DNA of 64,000 bases from CAVSSX01 sp963730735 (GTDB lineage Bacteria; Actinomycetota; Acidimicrobiia; Acidimicrobiales; RAAP-2): contig CAVSSX010000007.1 of assembly GCA_963730735.1 (NCBI GenBank), positions 1,054,001 through 1,118,000 on the forward strand. The letters run 5' to 3'. A program made the position numbers and the translations under genes. The notes under the pieces were generated by a model. The model was not told the origin of the DNA and made no database searches. It saw only the letters and a list, made by a program, of their open reading frames with translations. Numbering within the stretch: the stretch's first letter is position 1; every line of letters starts with the position of its first letter. Shown in pieces: positions 35,848-43,877 of this stretch.

Positions 35848-37200
35848 TCAACGGGCTGCGTCGTGCGGGTTCTCGGTGGGATTCTGGGGTGCGGGTGCCA
35901 CGCGGTGCTCGGCCGGCACCCCGTCGCTGGATCGGCGACGCTCGCGCACGGCGGCGAGGGCGTCGCTCGGCGTGTCGCCGTAGCGCACCCCGGTCGAGTA
36001 CAGCAGGAGCGTGAAGAGGAAGCTCGAGAAGCCGACGATCATGAAGAGGATGCCGGTGACCGCGAGGTGGTCGGTGGCACTCGATGGCGGCGGGAGCTGG
36101 TAGTTGTTCGTGAGGTAGTGGACAAGGATGGGAACTTCGAGCGCCACGCCGGCCACCAGGACGACACCGCTGAGGAGTACCGCCCTCGTGTAGCGGAAGA
36201 CCCGCATCCACTTTTCCCGGGCCCTCCCTGAATAGTCGCAGAACACCTGGGCCAGACAGCCGAAGTAGAAACTGAAGAGCCCGAGCACCGAGAGGGTGAC
36301 GCCGAGCAACATCCAATACAGGCTGAACGTGATCGGCCCGATGGTGAACTGCCCGAAGCTGAGCGGCAAGGTGAGCAGCAGGCCGAGGACGAGGAAGAAG
36401 AGCCCCGGCTTCAGGGCGAAGTACTCCACCCGGTAGGTGAACATGGCCTGCAGATTGATCCAGGCGGCCTGGAAGGGGGAGAACCACCCCGACCGCTTGT
36501 GGTGGCTCATCCGGCCGTCGCGGTCCTTGTAGAAGGTGACCGGCACCTCGACGGTACGGAGCTGCATCCGGACCGACTTGAGGACCATCTCCGACGCGTA
36601 CTCCCACGACTGTGAGCGCAGACCCATGCCCACGAGGGCCTCCCGGGTCATGGCGCGCATGCCGCAGTGGATGTCGCTGAAGTGGCTCCCGTACATGCGG
36701 TTGAGGATCCAGGTAGTGAACGGGGTGCCGAAATACTGGTGCAGCGCCGGCATGGCGCCCGGCTCGATGCTGCCGAGCCAGCGCGACCCCATGGCGAACT
36801 CGTTGCCCTCCCGCAGCTGTTCTACGAAGAGCCCGAGTTTTCGGAAGTCGTAGGTGCAGTCGGCGTCACCCATGACGACGTACGTGCCGCGGATGAACGG
36901 AATGGCGTCGATGTAGGCTCGGCCGAGGCCCCGCTTCGGAGTCCGGAGCACCCGTGCCCCGGCGGCCCGGGCCAGGTCCGGGGTCGAGTCAGTCGAGCTG
37001 TCGATGATCAAGATCTCGCCTTTGAGCTGGGCGTTCTCCAGACCCTCTTTGCACCAGGCGATGAAGTCGACGATTGTCGACTCCTCGTTCAGGGCCGGGA
37101 CGACGATGGATACCTCGGGGTTGGGTTCGTCCCTCTCGGGCACGAGGAGCTCAAGCGCCGTGTCTCGAGTCAGCTCCTGGCGGGAAGCCATCGACGTCAT
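35848..37200 (-). CDS. Polyprenyl-phosphate-type GT2 glycosyltransferase with C-terminal membrane helices
   Basis: A 450-residue protein. The GT2 catalytic domain has VSIVVPALNEESTIVDFI, then IIDSSTDSTPDLA and RTPKRGLGRAY. The DXD-type VMGDADCTYDF, GSRWLGSIEPGAMP and the family's FSDIHCGMRAMTREAL follow. Four or so hydrophobic segments come after (for example PGLFFLVLGLLLTLPLSF and AVLLSGVVLVAGVALEVPIL). This is the layout of dolichyl/undecaprenyl-phosphate glycosyltransferases. The open frame extends upstream to 37566 without family character; ATG 37200 begins MTSMASRQEL and fits. It is the first gene of the minus-strand heptose-type operon and divergent from a methyltransferase gene. Confidence 0.88.
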   Translation of the reverse strand: MTSMASRQELTRDTALELLVPERDEPNPEVSIVVPALNEESTIVDFIAWCKEGLENAQLKGEILIIDSSTDSTPDLARAAGARVLRTPKRGLGRAYIDAIPFIRGTYVVMGDADCTYDFRKLGLFVEQLREGNEFAMGSRWLGSIEPGAMPALHQYFGTPFTTWILNRMYGSHFSDIHCGMRAMTREALVGMGLRSQSWEYASEMVLKSVRMQLRTVEVPVTFYKDRDGRMSHHKRSGWFSPFQAAWINLQAMFTYRVEYFALKPGLFFLVLGLLLTLPLSFGQFTIGPITFSLYWMLLGVTLSVLGLFSFYFGCLAQVFCDYSGRAREKWMRVFRYTRAVLLSGVVLVAGVALEVPILVHYLTNNYQLPPPSSATDHLAVTGILFMIVGFSSFLFTLLLYSTGVRYGDTPSDALAAVRERRRSSDGVPAEHRVAPAPQNPTENPHDAAR

Positions 37201-37361
37201 CCGTGTGGGTCCATCCAGATCTACGAGTGTCAACCGGAGGCACCACACTAACCGGCGCCGACTTCGGGGCCGTTGGACGCCTCCGGGGAGCCCGTCGGCA
37301 CGGCATCTGCCCTTGACGGATCCTGGCGGATCGGGGAGCGTGTCGACGTGCAACGGCGACC

Positions 37362-38030
37362 TTGGCCATGGGTGTCCTCTCTCGGACTGGCGATAACCCG
37401 GTGACCGATACCGGTAGGACCAGGTCCTTCGGGCAGTCAGTGACCCTGGGACCGTTGGAGCGCTTCGGGGTGTGGCTGTCCGGGCGGTCCCTCCGCCGTT
37501 CCACCGGCGACCCGACCGGACTGGCCATGGGCGACTTCGGCTGCGGCTTTGAGGCGGCGACCGCACGACACCTGCTCCCGGCGGCGAGCCGCGTCGTTCT
37601 CATCGACGTGGCCCTAGCTCCCGATCTTCAAGAAGATCCGAAAGTCGAGGCCGTCGAAGGCCTGCTTCCGGCAGCCATGGCTGGCATCGAGACGGGCTCG
37701 CTCGACCTGGTGCTGTGCCTCTCGGTCTTGGAGCACCTCACCGATCCCGAGGGGATGCTCGCCGAGCTCCGGCGGGTGACCGCCCCGGGGGGCGTCTGCG
37801 TGATCAACGTCCCGAACTGGCTCGGAAAGCGCTTCCTCGAGTTCGTGGCCTTCCGCCTCAACATGAGCCGGGACGAGATGGACGACCACAAGACGTACTA
37901 CGACCCGAAAGACCTCTGGCCCCTGCTGATCCGAGCGGGATTTCAGCCGCATGCGATCCGCTGCCGACGCCACAAGTTCGGCCTGAATACCCTGGCCGTG
38001 TGTCGAGTAGATCTTCCTGTCAGTTCCTGA
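37362..38030 (+). CDS. Class I SAM-dependent methyltransferase
   Basis: A 222-residue methyltransferase. SAM loop MGDFGCGFEAATARHLLP, acidic VVLIDVALAP, VEGLLPAAMAGIETGSLDLVLCLSVLEHL, and ELRRVTAPGGVCVINVPNWLGK are visible. A late helix with DEMDDHKTYYDPKDLWPLLIRAGF is shared with O-antigen-cluster methyltransferases. A later GTG at 37401 is a possible alternative start. The gene stands alone on the plus strand between two minus-strand genes. Its last 11 bases overlap the end of the convergent membrane protein gene, and a perfect 15-bp inverted repeat begins at its stop codon. Confidence 0.85.
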   Translation: MAMGVLSRTGDNPVTDTGRTRSFGQSVTLGPLERFGVWLSGRSLRRSTGDPTGLAMGDFGCGFEAATARHLLPAASRVVLIDVALAPDLQEDPKVEAVEGLLPAAMAGIETGSLDLVLCLSVLEHLTDPEGMLAELRRVTAPGGVCVINVPNWLGKRFLEFVAFRLNMSRDEMDDHKTYYDPKDLWPLLIRAGFQPHAIRCRRHKFGLNTLAVCRVDLPVSS

Positions 38031-39900
38031 TCCCCGATGACGTGTCACCTACGTCATCGGGGATCGACGATAAGGCTATTGAAGGCTCGTCACTCTGGGC
38101 CGGTGCCACTGTTGCCCGCCGCCTAGCGTCCAATGCGGGCCCGGCGATGACCGGCCACAGCGAGATCGCACCGAACGCCAGGAAGAGCTCGAGGGGCGTG
38201 ATGAAGTCGGTCCAGTAGACCGACGAGATGAAGCCAGGGCCCTGGCCGACTTCGAACACGGCGAGCGAGCCCATGCCCACAACCGCCGAGACGAGGAAGA
38301 GCAGGGCCGGCCAGGCGGCGGCCGGGACCGGGCGCCCGAACGACCACCGGCGTCGAAGTGGTCGACTGAGCGCCCAGAGGAGCAGCCCGAGGGCGATAAC
38401 CGCCAAGAGCACCACGTTGGCGACTCGGTAGAGATAGTCGAGCACCTTGAAGAGTGACAAGAGACCCGAGGGGGTGGACGTCGTGGTGACGGCTCCGATC
38501 GACGGCATCGCCGGCACTACCGAATCCCAGAGCCGGTAGGTCGATGACGAGGGCTTCGTGGTTGGGCTCGCCGACATGGGGAGGGTGTCGCCGACCATCT
38601 TCCACATGCCCCGCACGGTGTCGGTCGTCACCCGGGACAGGTCGATCTGGTCGAGCGGCCGGAGGCCGATGGCGAGCACGGGGCTGCTGTTGCAGGTGAG
38701 CTCGCGCCGACTGCAGGCGGCGGAGATCTGGTCGGCGAGCTTGTTGAAGTACGTCTGGAAGTCGGCCACCGAGTGGACTTGGCCGGCCGCCACGGCGGCG
38801 GTCTGAAGATCCCACTCGAACCACAGCCCCGAGTCGTCGCAGATGTGGGTGAGGGGATCGTTGCAATCGATCTGCTTCCACGGGTCGGTTGCCGGTTCGA
38901 GGTAATTCTTCAACACCGCCGCCGCCGGGCTGACCCGGTAGACCGCGTCGCGCATGGGCTTGGTGATGACGATGTACTTCTCTTGCGGCCCAGCCTCGAC
39001 GCTGGCCCACGCCTTCCATGTCCGTGCGAGGCCGCCGGCGGACAGGTCGTCGGTCAGGGCCACACCATAAGTCCGCTTGTTCATGTACTTCGTCGCCTGA
39101 ACGACCCCGAGGCCGGCGACCAGAAAGATCGCTGCGGCCAGCACTAGTCGCCCCGAGGTGCGCCATCGGGTCGGCGACCGCCGGATCCGGCGAACGATCG
39201 GGTAGACGAGCGGCGCCATCACGGCCGGGAGGAGGAACATCCAGGTGGGTTTGGAGATGGCCGAGAACCCGAGGAGGAGGCCGGTGAGGGCGGCCAGGAT
39301 GTAGGGGACCGCCCGCCGGAGGAAGGAGACGACCAGGGAACGACGATGGTCCGGCGCCGGGGAGGTGCCGCTACCGGACGCCGGTGGTTGACGTAGCCAG
39401 ATCTGAGCGGCGATGACCGAGACGACGCCGACGGCCAAGGTGGTGATCGCATCGGAAAAGAAGTCCCGGTAGATGCGCTGGTTCTCGGTGGTGAAGGCCA
39501 GCGGGTTGAACACCAAGAGCGCCAGGATCAGCGTCGCCTGTGCTCGAGAGCCGCTGATGCGGTGCCACGACCATGCCGTCAGTCCGGCGCCGACCAGGCC
39601 GAGAAGATATGCCGAGAAGACTGGCGACCAGGGAACGAAGTGGGCACCGGCCAGGAAGAGTGGATAGCCCAGGGGCTTGGACAAGGTGTTGGAGCCGGTC
39701 TGGGCCCAGGAGCTGGACCAATGGCCGTGGAGAAACCCCTGCGCCATGCGGACCATGAGCTCGTCGTCGTTGGGGGTGCCGAAGGCGTACCAGGTGCTTT
39801 GCAACGCCTTCAAGACCACGCCGGCCACAACGATCGCGCCCCAGCCGATCCACCACGCCCAGCGCAGCTGGCGGCCCGGACGCGAGGGGGTCCCCGTCAT
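38020..39900 (-). CDS. Polytopic membrane protein, GT-C/GT39-like
   Basis: A 626-residue protein with around twelve hydrophobic segments. An acidic pair in the first extracytoplasmic loop (GTPNDDELMVRMAQGF), then WAQTGSNTLSKPLGYPLFLAGAHF, resembles GT-C glycosyltransferases that use polyprenyl-phosphate sugars. A large extracytoplasmic region between helices (about residues 310-470) contains several Cys residues (DCNDPLTHICDD, ACSRRELTCNS) that could form disulfides. The open frame extends upstream to 40044, but ATG 39900 (MTGTPSRPG) precedes the first helix sensibly. The catalytic assignment is an inference from topology and the acidic motif. Flanking GT2 and methyltransferase genes support a glycan role. 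Confidence 0.72.
   Translation of the reverse strand: MTGTPSRPGRQLRWAWWIGWGAIVVAGVVLKALQSTWYAFGTPNDDELMVRMAQGFLHGHWSSSWAQTGSNTLSKPLGYPLFLAGAHFVPWSPVFSAYLLGLVGAGLTAWSWHRISGSRAQATLILALLVFNPLAFTTENQRIYRDFFSDAITTLAVGVVSVIAAQIWLRQPPASGSGTSPAPDHRRSLVVSFLRRAVPYILAALTGLLLGFSAISKPTWMFLLPAVMAPLVYPIVRRIRRSPTRWRTSGRLVLAAAIFLVAGLGVVQATKYMNKRTYGVALTDDLSAGGLARTWKAWASVEAGPQEKYIVITKPMRDAVYRVSPAAAVLKNYLEPATDPWKQIDCNDPLTHICDDSGLWFEWDLQTAAVAAGQVHSVADFQTYFNKLADQISAACSRRELTCNSSPVLAIGLRPLDQIDLSRVTTDTVRGMWKMVGDTLPMSASPTTKPSSSTYRLWDSVVPAMPSIGAVTTTSTPSGLLSLFKVLDYLYRVANVVLLAVIALGLLLWALSRPLRRRWSFGRPVPAAAWPALLFLVSAVVGMGSLAVFEVGQGPGFISSVYWTDFITPLELFLAFGAISLWPVIAGPALDARRRATVAPAQSDEPSIALSSIPDDVGDTSSGIRN
38029..38065. terminator. 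Perfect 15-bp inverted repeat at overlapping convergent gene ends
   Basis: The arm GATCCCCGATGACGT (38029-38043) is exactly complementary to 38051-38065, with a seven-base loop. It begins in the stop codon of the plus-strand methyltransferase gene. It also encodes the last residues of the minus-strand membrane protein. It probably serves as a bidirectional terminator. Confidence 0.65.
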
Positions 39901-40098
39901 CGTCCCCGGAGCGGCGAGCGGCGCAGCACGGGGACAGACTAGGTGCCGGGCCTCGGGGCGCCTCGGCACGTTCGGATGCCCTCGGCATGCGACGCGATCC
40001 GAGACGCCCGGCCCAAGGGGCGGTGGCCGGTACGAGACGATCAACGAAACTCCTGGTCAGCATGGGGTGATCCTGGCGGCACGGTACGATCCCCGGTG

Positions 40099-41562
40099 AT
40101 GACCGAGGCGGCCAAGGCGATCCAGGCCAATAGGACGTTGCTGCGGGCCCTCGAGCACCACGCCAACGAGGCCGTTGCCGCCGGCCTGTACGACCGGGCG
40201 CTGAGACTCATCGCCGGGGGTGCGGATTGGGCCTGGTACAACCACACCGGCCTGTTCGCCAGCCGGACTTTCGAGCACCTGCTCACAGTCGTTGGCTCGG
40301 ACGTCGTGGGCTCGATCCAGTCGATTCGGCGCCCGTCGGCGAGACGGCGGATCCTTCACGTGTTCACCCAGGTCTATCCGACCGGCGGGCATACTCGGCT
40401 GGCCTGGCGGTGGATGGAGCAGGACCCCTCGAGCGAACACAGCGTCGTGCTCACCGCCCAGGCTGGGCTGCCCATCCCTGCGAAGTTGGTCGCAGCCTGC
40501 GAGGGGCGGCTGGTCGCTCTTGACCAGGCCCCACCGTTGGAGCGGGTGACGCGCCTTGGTCAGGCACTCGTCGGCTACGACCTGCTCGTGCTCCACATCC
40601 ATCCACACGATGCGGTGGCGGTAGCGGCCACGGCCGGGCTCGGGAATCGGCCGCGGACGCTCTTCGTGAATCACGCCGACCACGTGTTCTGGCTGGGGCT
40701 CAGCGCCACCCACCAACTGGTCAACCCTCGGCCCGCCTCCGACCTCATCGCCTCGTCGCGCCGCACCGGCACTCGCGACGGTTTCGCCCGTCTCGTCCTT
40801 CCGCTCGATGACGTCGACACCGTCGGCGACGCCGGGGCCCAGCTGCGGTCGCAGCTGGGCATTGGCGAGGACGATCCGGTACTCGCCACGATCTCCCACC
40901 CGTACAAGTACTCGTCGACCACCGGCCCGACCTTCGAACACCTGGCGGAGGAAGTGCTGGGCCAGATCCCGGCGGCGCATTTGGTGGCGGTCGGACCCAG
41001 CTCCGACGATCCAGGTTGGCAGTTCCTGTACCGAGCTTTCCCGGCCCGGGTCCACCTTCTCGGTACGACACCGGACTATCTCCCGGTGCTCCAGGCGGCG
41101 AACGTGTACCTCGACTCGTTCCCGTTCACGTCCATCACGTCGGCGCTCGAGGCGTCGCTGCAGGGCGTGCCGGTGGTCACGATGGCCGAGGAGGCGAACG
41201 GGCCGCTCAATTTCGACGACTACGGCCTGATCCCCGAGACCGTGTCAACGCCGGAGGCGTGGGTCAAGGCGGTGTCGTCGTGGTGCGCCGACCCGGCCGC
41301 TGCCGCCGGGCTCGGTCGCGAGATGCAGGCGGCAACTCTGGGCGTGCACGCCCCGGCGGCGTGGACGGAGCAGCTGGCCCACCTGTACGGCGAACTCGGG
41401 CCGTTCTCCGACTCGCTTCCGATCGGCGGATCGACCGCCCTCGAGCCCTATGACACCGCACTGCTACGACTCCACGAAGCCGGGGGAATCAGCCGGGAGT
41501 TCGCCGATCTGCTGGCCCAGCACGGGGTCGTGATCGACGGCCACGGCCAGCCGCCGGGCTAG
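40099..41562 (+). CDS. Glycosyltransferase, GT4/GT-B-like
   Basis: A 487-residue protein. An N-terminal helical region of about 80 residues is followed by RRILHVFTQVYPTGGHTRLAWRWM, the GGHTR loop typical of GT-B donors/acceptors. LVLHIHPHDAVAVAATAGL, TLFVNHADHVFWLGL, DPVLATISHPYKYS, HLVAVGPSSDDPGW, VHLLGTTPDYLPVL, and the nucleotide-sugar site YLDSFPFTSITSALEASLQGVPVVTM follow. The last motif resembles the C-terminal donor site of O-GlcNAc-transferase-like and GT4 enzymes. The start is ATG 40099 (a GTG three bases upstream is also possible). Donor and acceptor are unknown. It is divergent from the membrane protein gene. Confidence 0.8.
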   Translation: MTEAAKAIQANRTLLRALEHHANEAVAAGLYDRALRLIAGGADWAWYNHTGLFASRTFEHLLTVVGSDVVGSIQSIRRPSARRRILHVFTQVYPTGGHTRLAWRWMEQDPSSEHSVVLTAQAGLPIPAKLVAACEGRLVALDQAPPLERVTRLGQALVGYDLLVLHIHPHDAVAVAATAGLGNRPRTLFVNHADHVFWLGLSATHQLVNPRPASDLIASSRRTGTRDGFARLVLPLDDVDTVGDAGAQLRSQLGIGEDDPVLATISHPYKYSSTTGPTFEHLAEEVLGQIPAAHLVAVGPSSDDPGWQFLYRAFPARVHLLGTTPDYLPVLQAANVYLDSFPFTSITSALEASLQGVPVVTMAEEANGPLNFDDYGLIPETVSTPEAWVKAVSSWCADPAAAAGLGREMQAATLGVHAPAAWTEQLAHLYGELGPFSDSLPIGGSTALEPYDTALLRLHEAGGISREFADLLAQHGVVIDGHGQPPG

Positions 41563-41594
41563 TCGTCGTAGCGCAACCACCAGTCCGGACGTCC

Positions 41595-41612
41595 GGTTGC
41601 TACCCGGCAACC
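41595..41612. terminator. Hairpin between convergent GT and GNAT genes
   Basis: GGTTGC (41595-41600) pairs perfectly with GCAACC (41607-41612) across a six-base loop in the 69-base gap between two converging genes. GC-rich flanks extend the structure. Probable bidirectional terminator without a U-tract. Confidence 0.45.
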
Positions 41613-41631
41613 ACCGGCTGGACCCGGAGTG

Positions 41632-42372
41632 TCAGGGCCGGTACCACTTGTGGTACCAGAGGCCGACGTCCTGGATCGCGAATCCCTGGCGTTGGTAGAG
41701 GCGGATCGCATCGCTGTTGCGGCCCTGGGTGACGACCTCGACGCGCTGCGTTCGCCGCTCGCCGAACCGGCCGATGGCCGCCTCGAGGAGCCGGGCGCCG
41801 ACACCCTGACGGCGGTGAGCCTCGCTCACGCCGACCAGGCTGATGGTGCCGACGTCGGAGCCGGGTTCGTTCCGGACGGAGAGGAAGCCGGCGATCGAGT
41901 CGCCTCGGTCGTCCACCAGCACGGTCGTCGCCGGATCCTCGAGGTCACGTTCGATCCACCGTCGGTAGAGGTCGTCGCACCGGGCATCAGGGAGGTGGGG
42001 GTCTGCATAGAAGCGGCTGACGCGGTAACTGACGGCCGCGATGTCTCCGAGGGCGGCGGCGTCGTGGGGCTTCGCGATCCGGTGGCCGACGGCCGTCGAC
42101 GGCGGGGACGGGCTGATCCCTGGCCGATCGTGCGCCAGCGTGACGCGGACGTCCATGATCCGGAAGTCATTGGCCTCGGCGAGCTGGGCTTGCGCGATGT
42201 CGGCGGAGGGCACCAGCAGGTAGAGCAAGCCAATGCCGTGGTCGAGGCACCAGGCGTCGATCTGCTGCGCCGCACCCGGTGCGTCGAGGGGGACCGAGAC
42301 CCGAGCCGTCGGAATGCCCCACCATGCGGTGTCCCAGGACAGTTGCTCGCAAGGGGCGGTGGCCGGGGGCAT
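41632..42372 (-). CDS. GNAT acetyltransferase, WecD/RffC-like
   Basis: A 246-residue two-part acetyltransferase. The N-terminal half (LSWDTAWWGIPTARVSVPLD, LLVPSADIAQAQLAEANDF) resembles TDP-fucosamine acetyltransferase and related proteins, where a D-x-x-W/F-G-I motif opens the protein. The C-terminal half is a GNAT domain: ISLVGVSEAHRRQGVGARLLEAAI (acetyl-CoA loop) and VVTQGRNSDAIRLYQRQGFAI, ending in YHKWYRP. It lies 48 bases downstream of a WecE-like aminotransferase, the same pairing as in enterobacterial common antigen clusters. N-acetylation of a 4-amino-4,6-dideoxyhexose is therefore the likely reaction (inference). Confidence 0.82.
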   Translation of the reverse strand: MPPATAPCEQLSWDTAWWGIPTARVSVPLDAPGAAQQIDAWCLDHGIGLLYLLVPSADIAQAQLAEANDFRIMDVRVTLAHDRPGISPSPPSTAVGHRIAKPHDAAALGDIAAVSYRVSRFYADPHLPDARCDDLYRRWIERDLEDPATTVLVDDRGDSIAGFLSVRNEPGSDVGTISLVGVSEAHRRQGVGARLLEAAIGRFGERRTQRVEVVTQGRNSDAIRLYQRQGFAIQDVGLWYHKWYRP

Positions 42373-42420
42373 CAGCTCGGGTGTTGGCCCGACACGCCAC
42401 CCGCGGCGTGCGTGTTGGAC

Positions 42421-43569
42421 CTAACCACAGACGAACTCGGAGATCGCATCGATCACCTGTTGCTGTTCGCTCTCACTCAGGTCGAAGAAAAACGGGAGCC
42501 GGACCAGACGGTCGGAGAGATCCTCGGCCACGGGACAATCGCCGGGTCGTCCACCGAACGATTGACCCATCGGCGAGGTGTGCAGCGGCAGGTAGTGGAA
42601 CACCGCCAGGATCCCCCGGTCGCGCAGATGCTGGATGAACCGGGTTCGATCGTCGAGGGTCGGCAGCAGCAAGTAGTAGAGGTGGTAGCTCTGCAGACTG
42701 CCTTCGGGCACGATCGGCCGCCGAACCCCCTGGTCCAGTGACCACCCTTCGAGGCCGGCGTGGTAGCGCTCCCAGATGCCACGGCGACGGTGTTGCACGG
42801 TTTCGTGCTGCTCGAGTTGGGCCAACAGCACGGCGGCGAGGAGATCCGACGGCACGTAGCTGGAGCCGACGTCGATCCAGTTGTACTTGTCCACCTGGCC
42901 CCGGAAGAACTGGGTTCGATTCGTCCCCTTCTCCCTCAGGATCTCGGCCCGGTCGACCAGGGCGGGGTCGTTGATCACCAGGGCGCCACCTTCGCCGCAG
43001 GTGAAGTTCTTGGTCTCGTGGAAGCTCTGCGTCGCCATGGATCCGAATCGACCGAGCTTGGTGCCGCGGAATTCGCCGAGGAGGCCGTGAGCGTTGTCTT
43101 CGACGATCGCAATGTGCGCGTCCCTGGCCACCTCGGTGATCACGTCCATTTGGCACGCTACGCCGGCGTAGTGGACAGGCACGATGGCCCGAGTTCTCGA
43201 CGAGATGAGTCGTTCGAGTTGTCCTTCGTCCATGTTGAGGGTGTCGGGGCGGCTGTCGATGAACACCGGCGTTGCGCCGCGCAACACGAACGCGTTGATC
43301 GTCGACACGAACGTGAACGTCGGGACGATGACCTCGTCGCCCGGGCCGATCTCGAGCAGGAGGGCGGCCATTTCGAGCGCATGGGTGCACGACGTCGTGA
43401 GCAGGGTGCGGTCGGCGCCGAGGAGTGACACGAGTAAGTCCTCGGCCCGCCGGGTGAATTGCCCGTCCCCCGAGATGTGGCCGGCGGCGATCGCCGCGGC
43501 AAGGTAGTCGAGCTCCGACCCCACGAACGACGGTCGGTTGAAGGGGATGGTGATGGCGGTCGATGTCAT
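42421..43569 (-). CDS. dTDP-4-amino-4,6-dideoxygalactose transaminase-like (WecE/RffA)
   Basis: A 382-residue PLP-dependent DegT/DnrJ/EryC1 aminotransferase. The opening IPFNRPSFVGSELDYLAAAI and then GHISGDGQFTRRAEDLL are the RffA/WecE signature. TSCTHALEMAALLLEIGPGDEVIVP and TFVSTINAFVLRG follow. The Asp of the cofactor site is in IVEDNAHGLLGEF, and the PLP-binding Lys in SFHETKNFTCGEGGAL. RREKGTN-like and YVPSDLLAAVLLAQLEQ segments and a C-terminal VFHYLPLHTSP complete the fold. The open frame extends upstream to 43818, but ATG 43569 gives the standard N-terminus. WecE converts dTDP-4-keto-6-deoxy-glucose to dTDP-Fuc4N using glutamate. Confidence 0.88.
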   Translation of the reverse strand: MTSTAITIPFNRPSFVGSELDYLAAAIAAGHISGDGQFTRRAEDLLVSLLGADRTLLTTSCTHALEMAALLLEIGPGDEVIVPTFTFVSTINAFVLRGATPVFIDSRPDTLNMDEGQLERLISSRTRAIVPVHYAGVACQMDVITEVARDAHIAIVEDNAHGLLGEFRGTKLGRFGSMATQSFHETKNFTCGEGGALVINDPALVDRAEILREKGTNRTQFFRGQVDKYNWIDVGSSYVPSDLLAAVLLAQLEQHETVQHRRRGIWERYHAGLEGWSLDQGVRRPIVPEGSLQSYHLYYLLLPTLDDRTRFIQHLRDRGILAVFHYLPLHTSPMGQSFGGRPGDCPVAEDLSDRLVRLPFFFDLSESEQQQVIDAISEFVCG

Positions 43570-43877
43570 GGGGAACCGGTTCGGTCGGCGACGGTCAGAT
43601 GTGGCGGACAGCTGGGCCTGGTTGCCGAGGAGCGCGCAGACGGCTCGCCCCGACGCATCCAACCTATCCCAGGGGATTTCGGCCGAGGGTGTGCTGCGAC
43701 TGACCGAACATGGACCGCAGGTGATCGGCGTGGCCAGGGACGGGCCGGTCCGATCGGCGGCGCCGGGCCGGCCGTGGCGGCGTCGATGCCACGTCGCTCG
43801 AGGGGCCCGGGTCGCCACGAGGTCGATGCCGTCACATCGTCTCTTGCTGATCGGGGATCTGATTATGCTTCGTGCCT
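43570..43877. other. 308-base divergent intergenic region
   Basis: The gap separates the starts of the WecE-like gene (minus) and the sulfotransferase-like gene (plus), so it must hold both promoters. The minus frame stays open through most of it, but its translation has no family character. The plus-side end (about 43840-43877) is locally AT-richer and could contain a -10 element. No clear promoter pair, repeat or RNA was found. Confidence 0.4.

Noticed and set aside
43570..43877. N-terminal extension of the WecE-like protein to 43818
   Set aside because: The extension has Arg/Pro-rich noise-like composition, while ATG 43569 begins a few residues before the conserved IPFNRP motif.
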